Part shown: piece by piece, positions 14,101 to 27,400 of the stretch | Numbering within the stretch: the first letter of the stretch is position 1 | Layout of the letters: every line of letters begins with the position of its first letter | Source: Hemerocallis citrina | Taxonomy: Eukaryota; Streptophyta; Magnoliopsida; Asparagales; Asphodelaceae | Assembly (NCBI GenBank): GCA_017893485.1 | Contig: CM030358.1 | Coordinates: forward strand, 147,820,926 to 147,884,925 | Direction: 5' to 3' | DNA length: 64,000 nucleotides | Notes under the pieces: generated by a model | Database searches by the model: none | The model's input: the letters and a program-made list of their open reading frames with translations, nothing else | What the model was told of the DNA's origin: nothing | Position numbers and translations under genes: made by a program

Positions 14101-14694
14101 AATAATCGGGGATTAAATCGAAAATTTTGTTATATATATATATCCTCATTATGTAGCAACCCTTAATCCTAACTTAAAACTATTATAAGATTATCAAATA
14201 GGAACATATAGTTATAGAGAGAAAAAAAAGAGTACTTGGTTTGAGATTTGTTTGAATTCTGGATGTGGGTCAGATCTGGTTTGCTGGTCGGTTCCATCAA
14301 ACAAAAACAATCGAGGAGGTGGAGCAGCGCGCACAGCAAAGGGAGAAGGTGCAGCAGATGTGGGTCGGGTCAATTATGCGACGGAGCATGGGGAGCGATG
14401 ACAGGTCGGGTTTGGGTTTACTCGCGGAAGAAGAGAATCAGTTTGGGTTTGCGCGGGGACCATAAGAGGTTTGGATTTGAGTTTGGGCTAGATTGAGTCC
14501 AAATAATGCAAACAAATATGAAAATTGGAGAAGATTTAATCGGCTAATCGACCACTTAAAATCGGCTGTTTAACTACGGATCAGCCGATTATACCCAATT
14601 AAATCGCTAACTATTAAAATATTAGAAATCGCTTAGCCTCCGATTAGCAATTAATCGGGGATAAATCGGGCGTTATCGAAAATTTTAACTGCTT

Positions 14695-14746
<52 letters not shown>

Positions 14747-17700
14747 TTAAGGATACGGGGTATTACATTAGAATCGGGTCACCTAGAACTTGAATTGTAA
14801 ACCTAGTAATTTAATCTAGAAAATTAGCTTAGAAAATAGAAGTTGTGATAATGGAGTCATTAGAATCAGGTAAAGCTAGTAAATTGATGAGCCGATATAG
14901 TACAACCACATTCACTAGTTCTAGATTGTAGTAGCTCTGATACCATTTTGTAACGCCCCGAGCCCAGGTCAGCTGCGCACGCGGACAAAACAAATCCTAA
15001 CAATGGCCTCACAAAAGGTGTTATAGCTTTCAGTTACCTCTTGATCCTAAGCAAATCTATATCAAATCTATAACCCCTTAATGAAAGATGTGAAATTAAA
15101 TGAATCCCCAACATCCATTCTTCTCCTTCCTAAACATGTGCATGCCATGTGCACACACACATTCACTTTTCATGCTGCCTCTCCTCGCATGCAGCACACA
15201 ACCCAGGACCCATTCACAAACCATGCAGCCAAATCTCATTCTCTTTCATTCTTGGCCCAATTCCCATACAACCAAGCATATAAACTCTTATATAGGCCCA
15301 ACTACTATATATATTATATATATATAAATGCTCCATTGCAAACGGGACCCGTGCAAACGGGTATACAAACCACTTGTTCCAAAACAACGGCTTAGGTTAT
15401 AAACCTAAGTCGTTCCGAATATAACCTAAGCCGTTGTTCCGAATATAACCTAAGTCGTCGTTCGGAACAACAGCTTAGGTTCAAAATAAAGGAAGTTATT
15501 GTTCCGAACAACGACTTCAGTGGTTTGCAATGGAGCATTGCTCATATAAAAAAGCTCATATATATATATAATAAAACACAAGACAATTTGAAAAAAAAAC
15601 TATCAAGTGGTTCCTCTTCAATTGAAACAAAATCAACGGTTCAGATTCACCCTCCCAAAACCAATGTCCCCCTCCCCCCCAAAAAAAAAAAAAAATTAAA
15701 AAAACTTGTTACTTTATTACTATCTCTCTTTTCTCTCTTCACTTTTTCATATTTCTCTCTCTTCGTCTCTCATTTTCCCTCTATTTACTCAGAAATTTAG
15801 ATTTTCAGATTTTAGGTTTGTAAATTTTCAATTTTCTAATGCTTTTTTTTTATTGCTCATGTTACATTGAAAATAACAAATATCTCCTCAACATTTAAAT
15901 TTCATCATTTTCCAGCCTCAAAGTTCTAAGAAGTTGGATTTTACACTCCCATTTATAATTATTTTTCAACATATACTAATGGAAACATGGACTTTTATTT
16001 ACAATTAATTATTGTCATACTATTCAAACTTGAGCTACATAATTGTTGTTTTACTGTTTACAAGGCTTTTTATATGCTGTATCATTTTGAAGACGTGCCG
16101 TAGGGACGTGCCCACGGGCAAATCTACTATATATATATTATATTGTCCATATAATACTATCTATATATACTCTTTAAGGATACGGGGTACAACAGGCTCT
16201 TTATTAAAAGTGTTTCTTGGGTTAAATTTTTTAAACTGATTAATTGATGTGGCTGAGGAAGGGCTTCAAGAATCTGGAGGGGCACTTAGAGTGTCCACAA
16301 CAGGGGCATAATGTAAAGGTGAGATTTTACAAGAGGGGCAAATGTTGAAGTGGGATATAATTAGGCAGTGTTACATATTATACAACAACAACAAAGCCTT
16401 TTTCCCCAACTAGTTGGGGTCGGCAGTGTTACATATTATCTCATATAGTTTTGCCTTAAACTAAAGGGGGGCAGCTGCCCCCCTTATTATTATGAACGTG
16501 GTTCCGCCACTGTATAATGGAAACGATATTCAATGCATAGAATTTATACACAGTAGAAAATGGAAACAAATTATTTTGTGAAGACCAGTCAGATACACAA
16601 TTCTGAAAGGCTCACTAGGTTATAATTGGCCAAATGGGATGAATAAGGTTCGGCTAGAATTTGGAGTAAGACGGGCTCCAAGGAACGGAAAGAAAATACA
16701 TCCAGCACCAGATGCAACAGGAATTTCCAAACTCGGCACATCTCTAAAAGCTTTAACTATATATACTAAAAAGATAGAAGAAAATTTAGTTCGGATTAAA
16801 TAAAATCGAAAAGCATTAAATAACTTGCAAAACTATGCCAACACCACGAACTCTCACCAGCTATTCAGCTCTTGAACATGTTCTCCAACATAAATTACTC
16901 TCTTCAATTATATTACAATAATTGACATTTTCTCGACAGATTGCACAAGTATATTTACCAACCCTACCATAACCTCACATTGTGTAAACATTTAAAGCAA
17001 AATTTTGCAATTTCTTTTAAATTGAAAGAAAATAAGCTTACAAATGCTTGTAGTCATCACTCGAGATAATACAACATTACTGACAATATGATCTAGTATG
17101 AACAAGTCGCTAATTCTTAGATTTCTTCACAATTTAACCATTGTTCATGAAAACCAAATGCATTTTGTAAATCAATGTTGAACTATATAAATGTAATTAA
17201 CTAAACAATGATACAAGCCTGTAGATATTGCAAAATAAGTCGTGCATTGTGGAATAAGACACTGCTCACCACCTTTCATTCTTAAAGTTAAACATCGGGG
17301 TTCTCACAGTATTTACTGCAGTCCCAGACAAACCTTTCAGATGTAGAAAAGAAAGTGGTAGGCAGAAGCAACATCATTGTGCCAAAAATAACACTTTCGA
17401 ATAATGCCACTGTACAACCATTAAATCATCAACGCTCGTAATAGAAAATAAATTATTGTTTGAAATATTAAGAACAAAGTAGGGAATCAAGCTGTATAAC
17501 CATACGACAATGAAAAGAAAATTTGGATTTTTTAGAAACAAAACTATTTAATTAGAGAGTATTGAGATAGAATTATAAAGATTTAAATACTATTATTCCC
17601 TTGAAATCCTACACTATTGGATAAAAAAATATAAATTTCAGAGCCGAGAAATGAACATATTAAGGTATCCTTAGTTAAGAATTTTGATGGATACTTCATG

Positions 17701-20700
17701 ATTAATGTAATAATGCATCATAGAAACCAATTTCTTGAAAACAGATAGTACAAACATACAGAAGTTATGAGGACCAAATTGCATAACATATCAAATAAAA
17801 ACAACCATGATTCTATGGAACGGTAAAAATAAATACTGCATTTATGTTTATTCTTCAAAAGAATAAGATAATTAATATGCATCATTGTACCTCTAATGCA
17901 CTAGTGATGGCATTTCTGTGCTTAGAAAGTTCCTCTTCAACTTTGATTTTTTCCTGTATTGAACATTGAAGGAAAAAAAATCATTATATGCATTAGAAAG
18001 TACTGTCTCAGGATTTTATATCACTGAAACAAGACAGCCAGTGAAGATCAAAGAAATGTGAAATAAAGAAAACAGAGGAAATCTGCAGAACTGTCAACCA
18101 TTCTCATTTTAGATGGTCTCCCAATCAAATCATCAAACATATCATATTTTAGAAACTTACTATGACATATTCCTGATCAGATTCAAAGTACAAAAAATAT
18201 AGATTAAAATTTATGAATAGGTTAATACTTTTGAAGGAGCATACACACCTTCTCTGACTGACCAGTATGAGCCACTTCTGCAAGAAAAATATTCTACATA
18301 ATAATGCATAATTAAATTGGTCATCATGCCATTCAATTAGTTTAAATGGAAAAAGCTATAACAGCAAAAATGCCACCGTACATTGCTAACATCAGGAAAT
18401 AGAACAATCTCGAATTGTTCTGAAATTATAAAGGAGAAAGCATGCAAATTCTGATTAGTTGCTTTGCTTCAGCTGTAAATTTCGATGTTTAAGATGACAT
18501 TATGATAGTAATGGCAATGTCAAACATAGCCATCAAATAAAAAGGGAAAATATCAGATTTACAATCTATGAATTTAATTCTTAATAGCTAGATAATAAAT
18601 CAAATGCATTTTGCCCAAAACAATAAAAAAATGTTACTATTATATCAGTATAAGGTACTGGATCAATACCTAGATATCAAACCCAACCAGCTATAACAAT
18701 GTAGCATAGAAGATTGCGTTCTAGTAACATTCCTTCAAGACCTAACTGAGCATGCAGGCGCAGAAATGAATTAATGACTAAAAACAATTTAACAAACATA
18801 GCCACGAAAGACTACTAGTGCGTCTATAGTTCAATTCAGCATGCAGACACGAGAACACTGACAACAGCTGTTGCATTTACAGACAATTTTTACTGGTCCA
18901 GAAAAACGAGCAAAAACTTCAAAATATAAGCACACAATTTTAATTTGTCTGTACAAACGAGCAAAAACCATTGATTGAACACTTACAGTAAAAGAAGAGC
19001 ATTATGTTGAAACAGCATTGACATGTACATACAGAACAGAAATCAGAGTGATTAAAATAGCCGTTTGATGCATGTAAGTTACATGAGAATCTTGGTAAAA
19101 ATTCTAAGCCCAAGTGCAATTTAGGTGGAAGATGGTGCAGCAAGCATCACCATTTAGAGAATAGAAGAACATGATTCGTTTAGATGAAACAACTACAAGG
19201 TAATGCAGATTGTTGCAGAGGAGCATCAAAGAAATTAGGAAGTATCAGGACATCAGAAAATAAAATGGTAAAAGGAGAAATTATAACAGAAGTACCAGTG
19301 ACAGCCAAAGAAATGAGGAAAGTAAATGACTTGCATAAAAACTACCTCTCTGATCTTTGTCATAGCATCCAACACCGTGTTTTTCGACTTGATCTGCTTC
19401 AACTTGTTGTCATCCTTCTCCTTCTTCAATTCATCCTTTTGCCTCTCAAGAAGTTTCTCTAACATCTAAATGCATTTTTTGATTTCAATACATCACAAAA
19501 AGCTTTAAAAAGTCAAATTGTATTACTTTCACCAACTACCAATATAAAAAAAAAAACCTGAATTCTAGTGTCCTTCTCCTGATCTTTCTTGGCCTGTTCG
19601 ATTGAACTCTCAGCTATAGTCTTTCTACCTGCCATGGTTGAGCAAATTTACCATAATAATCAACTAAGAGGACTAAAAGGCTTTTGGCAAACTGGTAACA
19701 CGTACCTGATTTTGATTCTTCTATTTGTTTTAGAAGAGCTTGGTTTTTAATATGAAGTTCCTCCTCCTTCAATAAAACCTCATGGTTTTTAAGGCGAAGT
19801 TCCTCCTTCTCCTTCAATAGAATCTCATATTTCCTCTGCGAATACAAAAATAATATATATAACTATAAGGTAAGCCATGTAATAAGCCAGACAACAATTT
19901 AATCTCGAACATAGAAGAAACAAAATTTTAAAAAAAATAATAAATTTCAAAAAAAAAAAACCACAGAATATGGCTTTGTTCATGACAGTACCAACCTTCA
20001 AACCAGCGTTAGACCTTTTCTGCTTATCACTTTCTGCTTTTGCATTTGCCTGCATTTATAGACGGATTCCATGTTTAATGTCACAAGGACATAAAATCAG
20101 AAAATCTATTTAAACAAAGTGTAGATACCTCAGCCTGAAGAGCATCATTGAACTTTTTCTCTAATTCAGCTAATTCTGACCGACATTTGGCAAGTGCTTG
20201 CTCCAAGTTCACTATACATTCCTGCTTCTCTGAAATCTGATTCTTTGTTAGCTGAACCTCCAATTTTTTTTCTCCCAGAAGCACCTGAACCTCGAAAATT
20301 ACAATAAGAATACGATGTACAGATCCAGGATAAAATTACAAATATAGGAAAATAACATATATTCAAACAAGAACAAATAGAGATAAACAATCTAATACAC
20401 CATGAAGAGATTTCTTGCCAAATTACATATCTTCGAACTTCGTTAGAAACCATGTCATCAAACATTGCAAAAATACCTTTTCTATTTCCACAAGGTAGTC
20501 CACTATATTATTAATAGAACAAAATTATTAGTAGAAAAATGCTAACAATATAAAGTAAAATTGTCTAGGAAATATCTCTTTTATAACTAAGCAAGAGGGG
20601 GTCTTGCTGGCTGCAAACAATGCACTACAGCCAGAAAGTGCAGAAATACCCTAACTTAATATTTAGAATAAAAAAAAATCTAAAACTTAAAAAAAAACTG

Positions 20701-23139
20701 TCGCCACATTTAAGTTTTAAAAGGGCTGCCAATTCTAGAAAGGTAAGCTGTCAAATGGGAAAAAAGGGAATAAAATTTGTGGCAAAAATTTTCTAAAAAA
20801 AAGAATGGAAAATAGTGGAGAAGGAGAAATAGCAGGTAACATGTATTAAAGCACTTAGGGTACTCGAGGACTCATAATCTAAAGTAAAACTCTCCCAAGG
20901 GCCTCAACCCTTGCTGGAACTTCCGTTTTTTTGGTGCACGCCAGGGACATTTCACATAGCTGCAAGAGCAACCCAAATTTGGTATCCACCAAGAGGATAT
21001 GAAATTTGGATTTAGAAAAGGTTATATTTCCACAGTTGCCCCTCACAAATATTGGGATTCCACATTAACCGACAAAAATTGTTATTTTTGCATTAGTTTC
21101 TAACAATGGTGGGAACCCGTCCAAATTGGTTTTTATGTATATTCTTCCTATCTAACTCGGGTTGATCTTTAACTTCGGTTCCAAATGAGCATTATCCCCC
21201 CTCTTCTTCTTTCTCTCTCATATTCCTTCAATACTATTCTTTCCTGCCCAAATTCAGTCTGTGGAAGAAGAGAGTGGAGATTGCTATCAGATTGAGCTCT
21301 TAGAATCTGAGGTTGATGATGAAAGGTCATGAGGCGGTGATCCAGGTCTCAGCGAACAAAATAGGCACTCAGCCTGTACGAGTTTTAGAACATAGAATAT
21401 AAAATACTCAACCGTCATGTACTGACGGCATTTCAAAACGATTACCAGGAAAAATTCAGCACAGCGACGCAGCAATTTTTGGCAGTGGCTTAAAGCCAAC
21501 TTTGCGAATCTCACACCTCACAACAACTCCACTCAATGCATGTTCCAAAGAAAAATAAATATAAATAAATAAATAAAGTTCCTTCATGCTTATATATATA
21601 CATATTTTATTGATAATAAAGAAGTCCATGAGGTTAGGAGTGCAGCGGCACGGTAGCCAGTAGCTACAACAACGCTAAGGTGGCAAAATCACATTGGCTG
21701 CAGCACGTTAAATTAGAAAAGAGAGTAGCTTTTTAGCATAGCAACCATCATATAAAACAATGACTCCAAAAGCATCACTACAATGCTAAAAAGATACTGT
21801 ATAAGCATTTTTAAAGCATATCTGATGGTTAATAAGTGTTATATCTGACACATATGGGGAGAGGAACAGGAAGAGTATGTCGGGTGGGGCAGTGGGGAGG
21901 TAGTAGTGATGTTGAAGTGCAAAAGATGGCTGCTATGTTAAAAAGCTGAACATGTTTTGCACATGCATTAAGTGACCGCAATTGTTATTGCTGAAAACCA
22001 GTTCATTTTGCAACCACACGACGAATGGGTAAAACATTTTCAACTGTAGTGGTTTACATCACCCTATCTTTAATGGTGTGACGATCAACTTGAACAGTAT
22101 GAATCATCAGTTTGGGAGGAGGAAATAAGGATTTAAGTGCATCATAGAATTCCTCGTATTCAATTAATAGGTGAAGTGTCTGAAACAACTCAAAAAAATT
22201 AAATTATTATAGGATGTTACCAACCTGTGCATGTGTAATGATTGATATAAAGTGACACTCATTCTCACACATGCTAATTTGAATCAGTCACTAGTACAGA
22301 TAAGCAAACATGGGATACTCTAGGATCAGTTTTAGAACTGCAACATTCATACACTAGAGGCCTTTTCTCGTTTCTCAAATATAAACTAGATGATAAAATT
22401 TTAACCAAGGGGACTCTGAGAAAATACATAAGCAACCCCTGACATTTTGATTTCAAAACTAGGAGACTGTAGCAATCAATATAAGCTCAGCCATAAATTA
22501 AGCAAAGGTTTATCAAGTAGTCAGCTAACCTTAGTATGTTGGAATTCAGCTTTCATCTGCTCATATTCCTCAGCATCAATGTGTTTTGTACTTTCACGTA
22601 ACTGCAATAAAGATAAATAAGAATATAACCGTGAAAATATCCAATTTAGCGAACATAACAGAATAAATACCTCTGTGATTCTATTATCGAGATTCCCTAC
22701 ATCCAATTTAAGCATCTCAACCTCTTTGCGACAAGCCTCAAGCTCAACTTCTTTATCTTTTAAAAGATTTCCAAGACTTTCTGCCTCTACTCTGGCTTTT
22801 TGAGCTTCCATGCGAAATTTCTAAAATTGTTTTCAAAGAACTTCGTGGATCAGAAACACATTTTCAGTTAATGCTAAAAAAAATCAACTATATTTATCTC
22901 TAATAAACCTAGGCAAATTCAAGGAGTAATACTCACATGAGTCACAAAGGAATGCATACAAATCAAAAATATAACATAAATAAATTCCAAACCTGGCATT
23001 CCTCAAAGTTGTGCTTGTTCTCAGCCCGAAGCTGCACATTGCTTTCACGGAGCAAATTAATCTCTCTTACCTGAACAGATATTAAACACACATTAAAGAG
23101 GTCATACAAAATAAGAAGGGCGGAAAAATCACCATTTTA

Positions 23140-23189
<50 letters not shown>

Positions 23190-24348
23190 AATTTTTTTTT
23201 TTTTTTTTTAAGAACATGGAACCTGAAGTTGAAGAGACTTGAACTCCTCTTTGTTGAATAATTGTGTTCTTGAGCTCTCGCATTGAGAATGCAGCAGTGA
23301 TTGTGCACTTTCAGAGGCTTTCAGTGCACTCTCAAGCTTAAAAACAAGATAACAGAAAAATATCAGATCATACATCTACCCAAAAGTTTGATTAATATCG
23401 GATGCTCCTAATTTAGACTATCAAGACATCTAAAAAAATCTGAAAGATTCCAAGCCAAAACTACACTGACGTTTATGTTGGTAAAATAAATTAAAAAAAC
23501 GCCCTCTAGAAATTTGATAAAATAACAACAAATAATCGGTTTATAACAGAAACGATAACTTAATTATCTATTAAAAAGCAGCAGTAACAAGAAAGTCTCG
23601 TGCCAAATAATTAGGCTGGGATGCATGAATCAAACAAGAACGCCTATGGTTACCCCTACTTATCTTTTTTCAACGAGGGAAAGCCCTTCCATTCGGCACT
23701 GTCAGATCACTGCTCATAATATAAATGTGCAGATGCATGCTATGTAGATAGCAAATGACCATAAGGCCTATAGTTTCCAAAGAAGTGTTTAGTTGAGAAT
23801 ACAATTGAAAATTTCATTAAATATTTGTAGTATTGATTTTCATTGTTGTCTTGAAGATTTTAGTTCCACTTCTTTAAAAGAGAAATAGTGAGAGTGTGGA
23901 CACTTGTTCCATTAAAGAGGGAATAATGAAACAAAGTGCAATGATCATCCATACAAAAGCAGTCAACCAAAATTCACCTCCAGATAAAAGCATATACAAC
24001 ATAAAGCAAACACACAACATCACAACGTAGAACGATCGGTTATAGCTAGGTAATTTCATTTTGCATTATGCTTTACCAATTTCTTATAGGAATTTTAGCA
24101 TTCATCCTCTCGTTTACATGAATATAACATATTTCTCTGTATCTTCTGCATACTTGCATGTATACCCTAGTTTCAGTCAACATTTAATACATATCACGTA
24201 TAGAGTGAATTTTATAGGAACCTTTCATTATTGTAAATTTGTAATGCTTAGAAAATAGTCATAAATAAATCTATGTTTGTCTCACATGTACAAGATATCT
24301 CTCTATTGCATAGTTAACCTTGATAGATTTTTTAATAATTAGGGGGAC

Positions 24349-24406
<58 letters not shown>

Positions 24407-27400
24407 AGAGTTGATTACAAATTATCTAACTTAATTGTTCTAAAAGACTAAAAATATTAAAATAAATTGAAAATATTTTTCATAATTAGGATTTGTTTAA
24501 AGTTATTTTTTGGGTAGTTAGTAACCCTGAGAAGTATATATCCAGAAAATAACCTCTAAGACAGAAAGAAACCTGAAAACATAGGAAAGGCAAGGAGAAG
24601 TATATAATTTCATTAAAACAAGGGAATATAGGCAAAAAACCCTGTAATTGATTCAATAAATAGCATTGCAGTTTTTTCTTCTTGAGGCCTTCCTTCCCTT
24701 GCACCACTCTCTGCCCTAATATTGCCTAGAAGCACAGGCAAGTGCAAATATTTGCAGTAAGCTCAAAGATTCATGTGAAAAATCCAACCAAAGGAAATAT
24801 AATGGTGAGATGACTACAAAGATCTCAGATCATTCACTAGGAGACTAGCTAGTCTTGAAGCCAGCATAGTGAATCACTCTCCATCTATTCCAGAAGCACA
24901 CCTGACAAAAACTCTAGAAACCCTAACTTCTATATGGGTCGAAAGGGGCTAAATTTGAAAAAACACCCCTCCACTATATGCATTTCTGATCAAACACCCC
25001 TCAATTTTTTTTAGAACAAACAGCCCTCAACTTTTTTCCTCTATTTTAGTCCACTACATTTTTGTTTGAAAAAACTACCCTCGACTATATTAGTAATACA
25101 AAAAACTGTCGGAGAAATCTACTCCCAACTCGTAGTACTAACAGCGGAAGTGCACCACAAGCAATAGAAACTCTCAAAAAATAGATGAACCAAGAACAAG
25201 CCACCACAATATATAGATCTCACAAGAACACAACCAATATGCAGAGATAACCAACACTTCTTATTCCTAAAGAAATACAAAGATTACAAGAAAGATTACA
25301 ACTCTCAATCTCTCTCTCTCACCTTTGAAACATTCGGCACACTGTCTCTTGAAGTTGAATAATGATTAGCACTAGATTACCAAACCCTAGAGTTTACGGC
25401 CATATATATAGCCCCCAGACAAACCCTAAAAGATAAACACAAATATGGCAAATTGGGCCTTTCTCCCGTAAGCCCAAAAGAAACAATCAGGTCGACTGCC
25501 CCCCAGGCCGGTCGACCGCATCGTGCAACATCAATCCAGAGGGCTGACCGGTCGACCGCACCCCTAGCGTCGGTCGACCGTACCCTCCTCTGTTGGACGC
25601 GTGCACTCGAAGAACCCCCAGTCGACTGGGTCGGTCGACCGCAACCCTCCAGACTTATCTTCTTCTACTTGTTGCTTGTCTTCCCTTGCCTCTTTGTCTT
25701 CTTTTCTTCTCCAACTTCAAGTACCCCGTGCCTACGTGTATTTGATGCCACAATTCCTAACAATCTCCCACTTGGACCAAATACACCAGGCTTCAAAGTT
25801 ATTGCAATCTTTCCTCGCATTATCTTTGCCATCTCCCACTTTCATGGAAGACCCAAGTACTCCCCACTCACATGAAGAGCACCTCCGCCACTCTACCACG
25901 TGGAGTGCACCAACCACCCCTCATCGCCTCATAAAGGATGTGCTCCACCAACTGCATAGAGCACGAATACCGGAGAAACAATCTCCCGTATCGGATTCCG
26001 TGTTATGACACTCCTCAACTCGCAAGATCTCCATCAACTCCGGACATGATTCAAAGCCTCTCAATGCACCCTTTGCACTAGAAACCTCCGTGGACGACAC
26101 CTCCACAAACTCCACAGACTGTTCAACCCCTACAGTCTCAATTCGGTTACCCTTATCGACATCACTCCGCATATCGATACCAGTGCTCTCTATCTCACAA
26201 GAGCGACTTAAAGCTTCCACTGCCAATTCGCAAAGTACCCTCTCCGCAGCAACCTCTTACCCACTAATATCACTTCCATAGCCAGCAGCTCCCACTAAAT
26301 TAGTAACCTCCCCTTCACAACTGAAAGAACTCGGTTGCACCCCACACAACCTACTACTCGATTCCGGATGGGAGTCAACTACAGGAAAAACGCCCTTCAC
26401 GTCTCTAGCAAATACAGGCATTCCCTCACGCTTCCCTTTTGCAATCACCCTTGAACCTGCAGCTATGCACCACTCCCCACTACCAACTGTAGTAGACAAC
26501 CCCTCCTTATCTAGCCTTCCAATCGAGAGAGAATTTTCCTTCAAGTCTGGAACATGCCTTGTCTCCCGGAAGACAACACTTTGATCATCAATGGTATTCA
26601 CGCGAACAGTACCAACCCCACGTACAGGACATCGGTGACCATTCCCCACGATCACATCTCCAAAAGAACCCTTCCTCGTAGTCATCAAATACCTCTCCTC
26701 GGAGTGAAATGAAAAGAAGCTCCCGAATCAATACACCAATCTTGAGTGCCCAACTCCTCTCGAGCTGATAAGCATAGATTCTCAACAAGCCCCACTTGAG
26801 CTTCCTTTGAAGTATCTCTTTTCGGTTTCTCCTGCTTCTTCATATAAGCCTTACAACTGCGCATCATGTGACCCTTCTTGTGACAATACCAGCACTCAGG
26901 CCCATGTCCTCCATCGCTGTCATCAGACTCACTCTCAGATGAACTACTCTTATCCTTTCTTCTTCGACTGTTCTTAGACCTCCCACGTCTCTTCTCAACG
27001 TACATGGCGGAATCTCTAGAAGATGATGATGGATATCTCCCGTTTCTCACCCTTCTCACCTCGTTCAAAATGCTACTCACCACATCCTGTAGAGTCGTCG
27101 AATCTATCATAGTGCCTGTAATAGTCTGTTCCACCGTACCGTAACTATCGAGTAAAGTAGATAGAAGTAACAATGACTATCCCTCTCTGAAAACTTCAAA
27201 CATGCAGCTTCCATCTGGTTGTAAACCATACAGTAATTGTTCACATGCTCTGCTACTGAACCCCCTTCCTTCAACTTTCATATTAACCAATTTCTTCAGA
27301 TGCAGAATTTGATTAGATGCCGACGGTTTCTCATACATATCCGTGAGAATCTCCATAGCCTCCTTTGTGGTCAATGCCTTCGATATATGAAATAACACCT

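Larger units (their letters stand above)
10521..14767 (-). repeat. LTR (b) of the tandem array, interrupted by a solo LTR and a second element
   Basis: It starts TATAACGCCCTGAGCCCAG and ends AAGGATACGGGGTATTACA. The sequence resumes exactly across a 3.1-kb solo LTR (10809-13916): ...GCAGCACACA, then ACACAACCCGGGACCC... The uninterrupted copy (c) reads GCAGCACACAACCCAGGACC at the same place. An additional element at about 14029-14697 fills its TA-rich tract. Confidence 0.72.
8776..16194 (-). mobile_element. Tandem LTR array: three related LTRs with two short internal domains
   Basis: Three copies of a repeat begin (plus strand) TGTA(G/A)CGCCCCG(G/A)GCCCAG and end AAGGATAC(A/G)G(A/G)GTATTACA or a variant: 8776-10325, 10521-14767 and 14949-16194. 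On the minus strand each starts TGTAATAC and ends GGGGCG-TACA. Two spacers of about 190 bp separate them, and each has next to the LTR a primer-binding-site-like TGGTATCA(G/T)AGC. The outer flanks are AGCTC (8771-8775) and GGCTC (16195-16199), a 4/5 match for a 5-bp duplication. So it looks like one insertion unit with LTR-internal-LTR-internal-LTR structure and no coding region. Confidence 0.72.
14949..16194 (-). repeat. LTR (c) of the tandem array
   Basis: The right LTR, upstream on the element's own strand. It starts TGTAACGCCCCGAGCCCAG and ends GGATACGGGGTACAACA. It carries a foldback MITE (15327-15540) and Helitron copy 2 (about 15556-16127). It is the copy that best shows the empty site for the solo LTR inserted in copy (b). 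Confidence 0.7.
7997..16512. mobile_element. hAT-like DNA transposon remnant with 8-bp target duplication, host of nested insertions
   Basis: The left end at 7997 reads CAGTGGCGGAGCCAGG. The right end at 16512, on the opposite strand, reads CAGTGGCGGAACCACG. The direct 8-bp repeat TATAATGG lies immediately outside both (7989-7996 and 16513-16520). Terminal CAGTGGCGGA and an 8-bp duplication fit the hAT superfamily. Its own DNA survives near both ends; the rest is later insertions. No transposase is visible, so it was probably a non-autonomous element. Confidence 0.8.

Noticed and set aside
18249..18277. A 29-nt candidate NUA exon (acceptor TTTTTCTTGCAG, donor GTGTGT)
   Set aside because: Including it shifts the frame and brings a stop within exon 37, while joining exons 36 and 37 directly matches the family (TKI.EKIKVEEEL).
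20477..20502. A 26-nt candidate exon reading DYLVEIEK before exon 32
   Set aside because: It needs one base from a preceding exon that I cannot find, and exon 31 joins exon 32 directly in phase 0.
21287..21514. 75-codon minus-strand frame in the exon 31/32 intron
   Set aside because: No similarity to NUA and no splice sites in matching phase.
22100..22190. Exon-like minus-strand stretch TLHLLIEYEEFYDALKS
   Set aside because: It has no fitting donor and phase. The surrounding DNA matches the MITE family at 28521-28874 and 30744-31110.
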